Below, in pieces: positions 1-7,189 of a DNA stretch of 9,824 nt. The stretch spans positions 1 to 9,824 of the forward strand of contig CAYJHJ010000073.1 in assembly GCA_964370095.1 (NCBI GenBank), in the 5' to 3' direction. Within the stretch, counting starts at the first letter, position 1. Each line of letters opens with the position of its first letter. The position numbers were made by a program, and so were the translations under genes. Below the pieces are notes generated by a model. The model saw nothing but the letters and a program-made list of their open reading frames with translations. It was not told the origin of the DNA and did no database searches. The DNA comes from CAYJAZ01 sp964370095 (GTDB taxonomy: Bacteria > Desulfobacterota > Desulfovibrionia > Desulfovibrionales > Desulfovibrionaceae).

Positions 1-719
1 TACCTAAAACCACGCCTTCTTGCATCTATCTTTGCTATCCTAACAATCCAACAGGCTCTGTGCTTACAAAAGAAGAGCTTAAAGTTTGGGTTGATTATGC
101 TAAGGCAAATAAAGCAATAATACTTTTTGATTCTGCTTATGAAGCTTTTATTCAATCACCTGATATTCCACATTCTATTTATGAAGTGGAAGGTGCAGAA
201 GAAGTTGCCATTGAGTTTCGTTCTTTTTCAAAAACAGCAGGCTTTACAGGGCTACGCTGTGGTTATGTTGTTGTTCCTAAAACTGTTATAGGCTATGACT
301 CAAAAGGCAGAGAAATGAAATTACGTGATATGTGGAATCGCCGTCAATGCACAAAATTCAATGGTTGCCCATATATTGTTCAAAGAGCTGCCGAAGCCAT
401 TTATTCAGAAGAAGGGCAAAAAGAAATCAAGGCTCTTGTGGCCTCTTATATGGCTAATGCAAAGAAAATTTCCTCAAAGCTTAAAGAATGGGGGCTTACC
501 GTTTATGGCGGAGAGCATGCTCCGTATATCTGGATAAATACTCCAAATAATACACCTTCTTGGGACTTTTTCCAAAAACTTCTTGATGAAGCTCATGTAG
601 TTTCAACTCCCGGCGTTGGTTTTGGGCTTTCAGGTGAAGGCTATGTAAGGCTTACAGCTTTTGCAAATAGTGCAAATGTTGATGAGGCCTTAAAAAGATT
701 GGAAAAAATTTTCAAATAG
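1..719 (+). CDS. dapL: LL-diaminopimelate aminotransferase, 3' part (5' end outside window)
   Basis: PLP-dependent class I/II aminotransferase that converts tetrahydrodipicolinate plus glutamate directly to LL-2,6-diaminopimelate, for lysine and peptidoglycan synthesis in the cytoplasm. The frame is open from base 3 to the TAA at 717-719 (238 codons), so the GTG at 60 is internal and the true start lies upstream. A full DapL is about 410 residues, so roughly 170 are missing. Visible family motifs are CYPNNPTG near the window start, the FDSAYEAFI segment, and FSKTAGFTGLRC, whose Lys codon at 231-233 should be the Schiff-base lysine. Near the C-terminus GEGYVRLTAFA carries the Arg expected to bind the substrate carboxylate. 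The SKTAGFTG..C and YPNNPTG signatures favour DapL over other aminotransferases. The gene ends 22 bases before a strong terminator, so it is the last gene of its transcript. Confidence 0.93.
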   Translation, partial: PKTTPSCIYLCYPNNPTGSVLTKEELKVWVDYAKANKAIILFDSAYEAFIQSPDIPHSIYEVEGAEEVAIEFRSFSKTAGFTGLRCGYVVVPKTVIGYDSKGREMKLRDMWNRRQCTKFNGCPYIVQRAAEAIYSEEGQKEIKALVASYMANAKKISSKLKEWGLTVYGGEHAPYIWINTPNNTPSWDFFQKLLDEAHVVSTPGVGFGLSGEGYVRLTAFANSANVDEALKRLEKIFK

Positions 720-741
720 AAATTTATTCAATAAAACAGTT

Positions 742-770
742 AAAGGGGAATTTTTACTTTCCCCTTTTTT
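742..770 (+). terminator. Rho-independent terminator after dapL
   Basis: A perfect 9-bp inverted repeat, AAAGGGGAA (742-750) and TTCCCCTTT (759-767), encloses an 8-base loop and runs into six T residues (765-770). It lies 22 bases after the dapL stop codon. Read on the minus strand the hairpin is intact but followed only by TTTAA, so it may also stop the converging nadCAB-DUF3179 transcript, less efficiently. Confidence 0.85.
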
Positions 771-832
771 ATTTTAAACTAAATAATATTTCTAGATTGA
801 AATTTATAGCTGAAAAACTTAAAAAAATGATT

Positions 833-1972
833 TTAGATTGGGCTTGTATCAAAAGCCGAATCAGGCACAACTATATCACCCGGAACAGTGAAGGTTTCTG
901 GGTTTGATGCTGCAAAAGCAAACCAAAAGGAATAAAGCCCAAAAAACTCCTGCATAGAAGCACCAAGAAGTTTGCCTTCAATGCACTTTCCGTGCACATT
1001 CCACTCACTTCGGGTTCCATAATCATATATTCTGTTATACTGCATATAGAAAAGCGCAGGTTGCTGATCAAGCCAATATTCCCTGTCAAAAACCCGCACA
1101 GTATCTAAAATTGGATCATGCACAGCTAAAAGCGCTCTTGGCCCCAAATAAAAGTTCACAGCTTTTTTTTCACGCACATAGTCAATAGATATTGCCACCA
1201 AAGCTTTATTGTCTTCTATAGCATAAATCTGAGTTTTTGCAGGCATACGAGTGTCATAGTGAGTGAGAGGAAAGTGAATATTCTCATTTTGATAATAAGT
1301 GTCTTCTTTTTGGTATGAACCATAAGGATCTCTGCCATAAATTCGTGTTGAAGTTGGCTTTGGAGTAATCATTACTTTTGCATTTGGAAAAGTATCTCTG
1401 GCATTTTTCCATTTTGTCCAATATACAGGCAAAAACTTTAAGCCCGTTCCCATAAGTGGTCCTTCAAAAGCCATTCCCAGCAATTGCGACCATTTAGAAC
1501 CTGTGTTTCTATCAATAAGCACACTATTATTATTATAAAGTCCACCCGCAGAATCAAAAATTAGGTTTTCTCTGCCTATTTTTGCCTCATAAAAAGCCAA
1601 GGTTCCGCTTACAGGGGAATAGGTCAAGGCATAGGCTTTTCCTTGATAAAGTTCATTCAAAACTTCATGCCAGACCATAATTTTTTGTGAAACTATATAA
1701 TAATTGTCAGGTGCTTCTGGAAAAGCAAAAACAAAAACAATTTCATCATCATCATTACTTAAGGCCGCTTCTGAAACCGAAAAATATTCAGGGGTAGCAA
1801 GCGAAGGCAAATCGCCGTATAATACACCGGTATCGTAAATATTTTCAGTAATTGCAAGTAAATCTTCTTGTGTTCTTGGCAAAGCAAAAGCCCTTGGCAC
1901 AAATAAAGATGAAGTTGCCATGCCTCCAAATACCAAAGATAATGATTTTATAAAATTGCGTCTAAGTATCAT
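833..1972 (-). CDS. Tat-exported DUF3179 family protein
   Basis: A 379-residue protein of the DUF3179 family, whose function is unknown. Residues 1-30 form a twin-arginine signal: RRNFIK at 4-9, a hydrophobic stretch, then an AFA cleavage site near residue 30, so export to the periplasm in a folded state is expected. Family marks are WHEVLNE (101-107), ALTYSPVSGTLAF (115-127), DRNTGSKWSQLLG (154-166), GPLMGTG (171-177) and YGRDPYGSY (212-220). Related proteins usually have Cys-Pro-x-Cys where this one has Ser119-Pro-Val-Ser122; only Cys330 remains. The start at 1972 is preceded by a weak purine-rich site (GAAAAG) and follows the nadB stop by 18 bases, so it is the last gene of the nad operon. 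That link does not by itself give it a role in NAD synthesis. Family assignment is from recognised motifs; function is unknown. Confidence 0.8.
   Translation of the reverse strand: MILRRNFIKSLSLVFGGMATSSLFVPRAFALPRTQEDLLAITENIYDTGVLYGDLPSLATPEYFSVSEAALSNDDDEIVFVFAFPEAPDNYYIVSQKIMVWHEVLNELYQGKAYALTYSPVSGTLAFYEAKIGRENLIFDSAGGLYNNNSVLIDRNTGSKWSQLLGMAFEGPLMGTGLKFLPVYWTKWKNARDTFPNAKVMITPKPTSTRIYGRDPYGSYQKEDTYYQNENIHFPLTHYDTRMPAKTQIYAIEDNKALVAISIDYVREKKAVNFYLGPRALLAVHDPILDTVRVFDREYWLDQQPALFYMQYNRIYDYGTRSEWNVHGKCIEGKLLGASMQEFFGLYSFWFAFAASNPETFTVPGDIVVPDSAFDTSPI
1607..1618 (-). other. Ser-Pro-Val-Ser codons at the usual CPxC position of DUF3179
   Basis: Reads TCC CCT GTA AGC on the minus strand, encoding residues 119-122 of the DUF3179 protein. 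As I recall the family, the same place (after a Thr-Tyr pair and before Gly-Thr) usually carries Cys-Pro-Leu-Cys or a similar motif. Confidence 0.55.
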
Positions 1973-1990
1973 ATTCTTTTCTTTTATAAC

Positions 1991-3546
1991 CTAGTCTTTT
2001 GTATTTCTTAAAGCCGATTGCGTTATCACATAAGCTGTTTGAGCTCCGTGGAAAAGCCTTATCAAATCATTTGAAATAGGTGTGTTTTTATAAAAATCAT
2101 GCAAATGAGCCGATAAATCACGTAAGTCTTTAAATGCTCTTCTTACTCTTTGCTTTGTGCGAACAATGCCGACATAATTCCACATAATATGCTTTATTGA
2201 AGCCCAATCTTGAGCTATTAATGCAGGATCGTCATTATGTTCACTTCCCGTATTTTCCCAATCTGGAATAGAGCTGAGAAGTTTTTGCGAGAAAATGTCT
2301 TTATATTTTGGCATATTAATAATATATTCAGCAGCAGATGCACCAAAGGTTATTGCTTCTAACAGTGAAGAGGAAGCAAGCCTGTTTGTTCCATGAATTC
2401 CTGTGCACGCACATTCACCAATAGCAAAAAGACGCTCTAGGCTTGTTCTGCCCTTAGTATCCGTCAAAATACCACCGCAATAATAATGAGCGGCAGGAAC
2501 AACAGGAATCATATCTTTAGATAAATCAATTCCTAATTGTTTGCAATGATTTGCTATAGTTGGGAAGCGTTGTGCAACATCACCCTTTATAGGGGAAGGA
2601 TCAAGATAGACAAAAGGCTCACCTGTGGTCAACATTTCGGTGTCAATAGCTTTTGAAACAACATCACGAGGGGCAAGTTCTTTACGTGGATCATATTTTT
2701 CCATAAAGGCTTTACCCTCTTTATTACGCAAAATTGCACCTTCACCACGCATAGCTTCTGTTATTAAGAATCTTTTTGAATCAATTCTATGAAGCGCTGT
2801 CGGGTGAAATTGCACATGCTCAGTATTCATTAGGCGAACCAAAGCCCTTTGAGCCATAGATATTGCAGAGCCTACTGAAAAATATGAATTTGTACTGTGA
2901 AGATAGACTTGCCCTATTCCCCCAGTTGCCAAAATTGTGTGATTTGCAAGAAAAATCTCTACTGAGCCTTCGTTATTATTCAAAACATATGCTCCAAGAC
3001 ATTCATTTCGCAATTGATATCTATATTGTGGAAGATGAGCATGGTGTTCTGTTGTCAATAAGTCAATGGCAGTATGATTGGTGAGCAAAGTTATGTTTTT
3101 ATGCTTAGTGATTGCTTCAATCATGCCGTCCATAATGGCCCTTCCGGTGTAATCATGGCAATGCAAAATGCGTGCGTTTGTATGCCCGCCTTCCCTTGTG
3201 TAATGAAATTCACCGTCAATTTTCTCAAAAGGAATTTCTAATTTATCAATAAGCAAATCTTTCAATGCCTTATGCCCTTCTTTTGCCAAAAAGCGAACAG
3301 CATTTAAAGAATTAATATTATGCCCTGCAATCATAATATCTTTTTCAAGAATTTTTTGATCTNNNNNNNNNNAGAGGAATAAATTATTCCCCCTTGTGCA
3401 AGGTTTGAATTGCCTCTGTCCACTTCTTCAGTGGGCGAAATCATAGTAACTTCAAAACCGGCATCAGCAAGATTTAAAGCAGCAGTGCAAGCAGCAAGTC
3501 CGGTGCCTATAATGAGAGTTTGAGTGCGAAATCTTTGTGCTTTCAT
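1991..3546 (-). CDS. nadB: L-aspartate oxidase, interrupted by an assembly gap
   Basis: FAD-dependent enzyme that oxidises L-aspartate to iminoaspartate, the first step of de novo NAD synthesis; the product passes to NadA. The N-terminal piece (58 residues, start at 3546) has the FAD-binding LIIGTGLAACTAAL motif and GNSNLAQGGI. Ten Ns at 3363-3372 follow, then an open frame from 3361 (DQKILEKDIMIAGHN) to the stop at 1991. The second piece retains QFHPT, EAMRGEGA, LAPRDVVSKAID, HYYCGGILTD and CTGIHGTNRLASSSLLEA, covering the His, Glu and Arg residues expected in the active site and the FAD contacts. The pieces are in different frames only because the N count is arbitrary; about four residues are missing by comparison with E. 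coli NadB. The expected total is about 518 residues (E. coli 540). It lies 26 bases after nadA in the same operon. I regard it as an intact gene, not a pseudogene. Confidence 0.93.
3363..3372. other. Assembly gap (10 N) inside nadB
   Basis: Ten undetermined bases. On the minus strand the upstream nadB piece ends in frame at 3373 and the downstream piece resumes with a complete codon at 3361-3359, leaving one known base (3362). The true number of missing bases must therefore be 2 modulo 3, for example 8, 11 or 14; ten cannot be right if the gene is intact. Confidence 0.97.
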
Positions 3547-3572
3547 AATATTTTCTTATTTTTAATAAATAA

Positions 3573-4619
3573 TTAGCAAATTTCAAGCATGCGTGTGATT
3601 GATAAAAGAGCATTTTCTCTCAAACTATCATCAATTTCAAATGCTTGCACATTATTTTCTTTAATTTGAACAAGTTTTTCGTAAAGATTTTTTTCTGTAA
3701 TTTTTGCCATATCGTGGCAAGCTATTCTTTTTAATGAAAAGATATTTTTATTGGAATATTTTTTTGCCAGCCTATCCACCAAATTCACTTCTGTGCCAAC
3801 AAACAAGGTTGAATTTTCTTCCATTTCACCTGCTAATTTGATTATATAGGAAGTTGAGCCGGCAAAATCAGCATTATCCACCAATAAAGGTGGGCATTCG
3901 GGGTGAAGCACTATTTTGCAATCAGGGTATGTACTTCTTGCTTTTTGAATATCTTCTAAAGATAAAATTTCATGCACAGGGCAATAACCCGGCCAAAGAA
4001 GAATTTTATTTGTGTCATTCTTATCAAAATCTAAAATATCACCTTCTTGAGTAATATCAAGTTTTTTGATTTTATCTTTTGAAATTCCTAATTGTTTAGC
4101 TGTGTTTTGGGCTAAATTTGCATCGGGTAAGAACAAAACAGCAGCATTTTCACCATGCTTTTCAGCTTCTTCAAGCCCCCATTTTAACATGGTTTTTGCA
4201 TTTGCTGATGTGCACACAGCACCGCCAAATTTACCCACAATAGCTTTTACATCTAAAGGAGTATTAACATAAGCTATTGGAATTACTTTTTTATCAAGAG
4301 AATTTAATTTAGTAAGCACTTTATCCAAAAGTTTAGCAGGCACCATAAGTGCCATATCACAATCGGCATTCGGATTTGGAATATGCACTGATTGCCCTTC
4401 ATTTGCAAGCAAGGTTGCTGTTTCAGCCATGAAGTTTACACCACAAAAAACTATATGCTTGGCTGTAATTGCATCCATCATTCTGGCAAGTTCTAAAGAA
4501 TCACCTGCCTTATCAACATATTGCATAACTTTATCATTTTGATAATGATGCCCCATTATACATAAATCAGAACCGAGTTCTTGTTTTAAATTCATTATTT
4601 TATCGTGTAAAGAGTCCAT
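3573..4619 (-). CDS. nadA: Quinolinate synthase A
   Basis: [4Fe-4S] enzyme that condenses iminoaspartate (from NadB) with dihydroxyacetone phosphate to give quinolinate. It has 348 residues, the usual length. Motifs seen are GHHYQNDK (23-30), CGVNFMAETA (59-68), CTSANA (136-141), PDANLA (165-170), GYCPVHE (211-217), HPECP (239-243), GSTSYI (254-259) and ACHDM (300-304). By position relative to Thermotoga NadA, Cys87, Cys213 and Cys301 are the likely cluster ligands, and all three are present. The ATG at 4619 has a good Shine-Dalgarno AAGGAT five bases upstream, better than the sites before nadC and nadB. It sits 27 bases after nadC and 26 before nadB, so the three enzymes are made together. 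The oxygen-sensitive cluster suits an anaerobic or microaerophilic host but does not prove one. Confidence 0.97.
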   Translation of the reverse strand: MDSLHDKIMNLKQELGSDLCIMGHHYQNDKVMQYVDKAGDSLELARMMDAITAKHIVFCGVNFMAETATLLANEGQSVHIPNPNADCDMALMVPAKLLDKVLTKLNSLDKKVIPIAYVNTPLDVKAIVGKFGGAVCTSANAKTMLKWGLEEAEKHGENAAVLFLPDANLAQNTAKQLGISKDKIKKLDITQEGDILDFDKNDTNKILLWPGYCPVHEILSLEDIQKARSTYPDCKIVLHPECPPLLVDNADFAGSTSYIIKLAGEMEENSTLFVGTEVNLVDRLAKKYSNKNIFSLKRIACHDMAKITEKNLYEKLVQIKENNVQAFEIDDSLRENALLSITRMLEIC

Positions 4620-4646
4620 AGTATATCCTTATAATTTATTTTTAAA

Positions 4647-5546
4647 TTAAATTTTTTCGTCTATAAAAACCATTGAAAAATCAGCGGTTGGTGCGGAATG
4701 TGTTATTTTTCCCACCGATATAAAGTCAGGCTTACGTTTATTTGAAACCAAAGCATAAGAGCGTATGTTTTCTAAAGAAACATTTCCGCTAATTTCGGCC
4801 TCAATATCACTAGGAATCATCAAAAGTGCTTCTTCTAATAATTCCAAAGGCATATTATCAAGCATAATGCGTTCGGGTTTGTTTTTCACAGCTTCAAGCA
4901 CATCACTTATTGTCCTACATTCCACTTCAATAGGCGGGCAATCTTCATAAGCATTTCGCAGTGCCTGAACAGCTTTTGTTATTGAACCTGCCGCGTCGAT
5001 ATGATTATCTTTGAGCATAAGCATATCATCAAGAGCAAGGCGATGGTTTTTGCCACCTGCACACAAAACAGCATATTTTTCCAAAAACCTCATTCCTGGC
5101 AAAGTTTTTCTTGTATCTAAAAGAGCTACGCCTGTTCCTTCAAGTTCTTCAACATAAAGATAGGTCAAATTTGCAACACCTGAAAGATGAGTGATAAAGT
5201 TCAAAATCACTCTTTCTGCTTTCAGTAAAATAGCTGTAGGAGCTGAAATTGAGCAAAGTTTTGTTTTTTTGTGCACTCTTTTTCCTTCTTTCACAAATGT
5301 CTTAAATTTATAATCATTTTCTGAAAGAAGTTTATTCAAAATAAGAGGTATCAGGGGCAAGCCCACAACAAAAGAATCTTCTTTAGCTATAATTTCAACT
5401 GCAGATATGTGGTTTTTTGAAAATACACCTTCGGAAGTAAGATCATCTCCATCTTCTTCCAACGCTGTATGTATGAGATTTTGCAGAGCTTTTTCTGCCC
5501 TTTCTTTCATGATATCGCTATAATTATCAAAAATTTTAATTTCCAT
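4647..5546 (-). CDS. nadC: Nicotinate-nucleotide pyrophosphorylase (carboxylating), QPRTase
   Basis: Converts quinolinate and PRPP to nicotinate mononucleotide, CO2 and pyrophosphate, the last step of the three-gene route encoded here. It has 299 residues, typical or slightly long. The N-terminal open-faced domain includes DDLTSEGVF (34-42); the barrel domain carries ERVILNFITHLSGVANLT (111-128), DTRKTLPG (144-151), GGKNHR (164-169), MLKDNH (177-182), EVECRT (207-212) and MLDNM (228-232). These supply the expected Arg112, Arg146, Lys147, His168, Lys179, Glu208 and Asp230. The usual Gln-Arg of the LNF.QR.SG segment is Thr-His here. The ATG at 5546, with a purine-rich AGAAGAAA upstream, is preferred over Met13, which has no ribosome binding site. 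It is the first gene of the operon, directly downstream of a good promoter. Confidence 0.96.
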   Translation of the reverse strand: MEIKIFDNYSDIMKERAEKALQNLIHTALEEDGDDLTSEGVFSKNHISAVEIIAKEDSFVVGLPLIPLILNKLLSENDYKFKTFVKEGKRVHKKTKLCSISAPTAILLKAERVILNFITHLSGVANLTYLYVEELEGTGVALLDTRKTLPGMRFLEKYAVLCAGGKNHRLALDDMLMLKDNHIDAAGSITKAVQALRNAYEDCPPIEVECRTISDVLEAVKNKPERIMLDNMPLELLEEALLMIPSDIEAEISGNVSLENIRSYALVSNKRKPDFISVGKITHSAPTADFSMVFIDEKI

Positions 5547-5576
5547 AGTTTCTTCTGTAATATTGTTATTTTATTT

Positions 5577-5605
5577 TTAATAGCTACTTTTATATAAAAG
5601 GTCAA
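5577..5605 (-). promoter_or_regulatory. Sigma70-type promoter of the nadCAB-DUF3179 operon
   Basis: Read on the minus strand, TTGACC (5605-5600) is followed after exactly 17 bases by TATTAA (5582-5577). This gives 5 of 6 matches at -35 and 4 of 6 at -10. Transcription would start near 5570, leaving a leader of about 25 bases before the nadC ATG. It is the best minus-strand promoter I see in the 215-base divergent gap between nadC and mgtE. Confidence 0.6.
5587..5600. promoter_or_regulatory. 14-bp perfect palindrome in the nad promoter spacer, possible operator
   Basis: CTTTTATATAAAAG is its own reverse complement and lies almost entirely between the -35 and -10 boxes of the nad promoter, a classic repressor position. 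No regulator gene is in the window. The AT-rich composition makes chance palindromes less rare, so operator function is only a proposal. Confidence 0.35.
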
Positions 5606-5701
5606 GCAATGTGCAAAAAATGACAATTTTTTCTCAGCCATCTACACTAAAATAGAATAAAAAAATTCTTGCATTTTTAAATCTTAAACAGTATCTTGTC
5701 T

Positions 5702-5730
5702 TTGAAAAAAACAACACAATCAAATAAAAA
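5702..5730 (+). promoter_or_regulatory. Possible promoter for mgtE
   Basis: TTGAAA (5702-5707) and TAAAAA (5725-5730) are 17 bases apart, with 5 of 6 and 4 of 6 matches to the sigma70 consensus. The start would fall near 5737, about 25 bases before the mgtE ATG. The surrounding DNA is so AT-rich that other pairs could be drawn. No obvious long Mg2+-sensing riboswitch fold was seen in the 215-base gap. Confidence 0.27.
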
Positions 5731-5749
5731 CTTTTATGTAAATTTTATC

Positions 5750-5755
5750 AGGGGG
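5750..5755 (+). promoter_or_regulatory. Shine-Dalgarno site that sets the mgtE start
   Basis: AGGGGG followed by six bases and the ATG at 5762. It is one of the stronger ribosome binding sites in the window and decides between this ATG and the upstream in-frame TTG at 5696. Confidence 0.8.
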
Positions 5756-5761
5756 TGTAAT

Positions 5762-7132
5762 ATGGAAGAAAATAATAAAACAAAAGATTTCCACCCTCCT
5801 AAAAATATAAATCACTTAGATTCTCATCTTCAAGAAATTCTTATAAAAGATCAAGAACATATCGAAAAAACAAACTCCCACCCTGTTGATGTTGCTGAAC
5901 AAATTGAGCAGCTTCCCTTTAATGAGCAGCTTGATTTAGTTAAAAGCATGTCGCCCGATGATGCTGCCGAAGCACTTGCAGAACTTGACGAAGAGCATGC
6001 AGGTGATGTTCTTGAGTCTTTAACCGTTAATGAAGCGGCTGCAATTGTTAATGAAATGTCGCCTGATGATGCTGTTGATGTTTTGTATGATATGGAAGAA
6101 GATCAGCGTGAAAATATTCTTGATCAACTTCCGCATGAAGATGCAGAAGAACTTCGCTCACTTCTTTCCTTTGATTCTGAAATAGCGGCAGGTATCATGA
6201 ATACTGAAATGGTGCTTCTGCCCTACAATAGTACAGCTGATGATATTATTTATCAAATACGTGAAAATATTGATGAAATTGAAACCGCTTACTATGCCTA
6301 TTTAGTTGACGAACACGACATCTTGTGCCATGTGGTAAGCATGCGAGATCTCATGCGTTTACCCAGAAATCAGAAATTAAGCGAAATATTAAAAAACCAA
6401 GAAATTCAATCAGTTCCATACGATATGCCACAAAAAGACGTGGCGCATCTTTTTGCAAAATATAATTACCATTCCATGCCCGTTGTTGACCGAGAAGGAA
6501 GAGTTTTAGGCATTATCACACATGATGATATTATTGATATTATTAATGATGAGGCTAGTGCCGACATGCTTGGTATGGTGGGTGCAGGGCAAGATGAAGA
6601 TATTGATACCTATTGGTTTGACTCAGTTAAAATGCGTTTACCTTGGCTTTTGGTTAACCTTTGCACTTCTTCTTTAGCTGCATTTGTTGTTTATCTTTTT
6701 GATGGAACAATTTCGCAAATGGCTGTATTAGCTGTTTTAATGCCTTTGGTTGCAAACCAATCGGGCAATACAGGCCAGCAAGCTTTGGCTGTGATGATTA
6801 GGCAATTAGCAGTGGAATCTTTCAATAGAAAACGCACGATTAAAGCAGTTTTCCGTGAAATAAAAATTGGCATTTGCGTAAGCTTGTTTTTTGCTATTCT
6901 TGCATTTTTAGGAATTTCATTTATTTTTAAAAATTATGATTTGGCACTTGTAATGGCAGGAGCTTTGATTATCGATATGATTTTAGGTGCAAGTGTTGGT
7001 GCTTCAATCCCGCTTATACTCAGAGCTTTAGGCAGAGATCCTGCTCAAGCTTCCAGTATTTTTCTTACCGCGGTTACTGACAGCATAGGTTTTTTTGTCT
7101 TCTTAGGTTTGGCAAGCATCTTCCTTTTATAA
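5762..7132 (+). CDS. mgtE: Magnesium channel/transporter MgtE
   Basis: Inner-membrane Mg2+ channel of the MgtE/SLC41 family, 456 residues from this start. After an acidic extension of about 40 residues comes the helical N domain (about 42-140), with MSPDDA repeated at 63-68 and 99-104. Two CBS domains follow (about 145-205 and 209-265), which sense Mg2+ and gate the pore, then a plug-helix region and five membrane helices (about 293-455). The conserved pore segment PLVANQSGNTGQQ (328-340) and the last-helix T..TD..G pattern are present; Asp440 matches the Mg2+-coordinating aspartate near the C-terminus of the Thermus protein. The ATG at 5762 is chosen because AGGGGG (5750-5755) lies six bases upstream. 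An in-frame TTG at 5696 would add 22 residues but overlaps the promoter region and has no such site. Divergent from nadC; no clear terminator follows. Confidence 0.96.
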   Translation: MEENNKTKDFHPPKNINHLDSHLQEILIKDQEHIEKTNSHPVDVAEQIEQLPFNEQLDLVKSMSPDDAAEALAELDEEHAGDVLESLTVNEAAAIVNEMSPDDAVDVLYDMEEDQRENILDQLPHEDAEELRSLLSFDSEIAAGIMNTEMVLLPYNSTADDIIYQIRENIDEIETAYYAYLVDEHDILCHVVSMRDLMRLPRNQKLSEILKNQEIQSVPYDMPQKDVAHLFAKYNYHSMPVVDREGRVLGIITHDDIIDIINDEASADMLGMVGAGQDEDIDTYWFDSVKMRLPWLLVNLCTSSLAAFVVYLFDGTISQMAVLAVLMPLVANQSGNTGQQALAVMIRQLAVESFNRKRTIKAVFREIKIGICVSLFFAILAFLGISFIFKNYDLALVMAGALIIDMILGASVGASIPLILRALGRDPAQASSIFLTAVTDSIGFFVFLGLASIFLL

Positions 7133-7138
7133 TAAACT

Positions 7139-7150
7139 TATTTTAAAATA
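7139..7150. repeat. 12-bp AT-only palindrome after mgtE
   Basis: TATTTTAAAATA is a perfect palindrome starting seven bases after the mgtE stop. It has no spacer and no G or C, so a stable RNA hairpin terminator is unlikely. It shares the core ATTTTAAAA with the inverted repeat at 7173-7187. Confidence 0.4.
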
Positions 7151-7172
7151 TTTACAAAAACTAAAACATGTA

Positions 7173-7187
7173 TTATTTTAAAAATAA
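7173..7187. repeat. AT-only inverted repeat before the small-ORF ribosome binding site
   Basis: TTATTTT and AAAATAA flank a single A, ending two bases before the AAAGGAG site at 7190. Possible protein-binding site, but low-complexity sequence is the simpler explanation. Confidence 0.35.
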
Positions 7188-7189
7188 CA

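Noticed and set aside
2863..3084. A 73-codon + strand ORF opposite nadB.
   Set aside because: Antisense to conserved NadB coding sequence, with no start signal or family features.
3854..4272. Two + strand ORFs opposite nadA (66 and 68 codons).
   Set aside because: Both mirror the conserved NadA frame and have no independent support.
5615..5632. Inverted repeat AAAAAAT-gaca-ATTTTTT in the nadC/mgtE gap, as a possible terminator or operator.
   Set aside because: The stem is A/T only and in a homopolymer-rich spacer; it lacks stability and any clear position relative to a gene end.
5696..5761. A longer mgtE starting at the in-frame TTG (22 extra residues).
   Set aside because: It has no Shine-Dalgarno, overlaps the likely promoter and is a low-complexity Lys/Asn-rich stretch; the ATG at 5762 has AGGGGG at ideal spacing.
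5948..6079. Near-identical DNA copies encoding MSPDDA, looking like a direct repeat.
   Set aside because: They fall in the MgtE N domain, which is built of repeated helical units; this is normal for the family.
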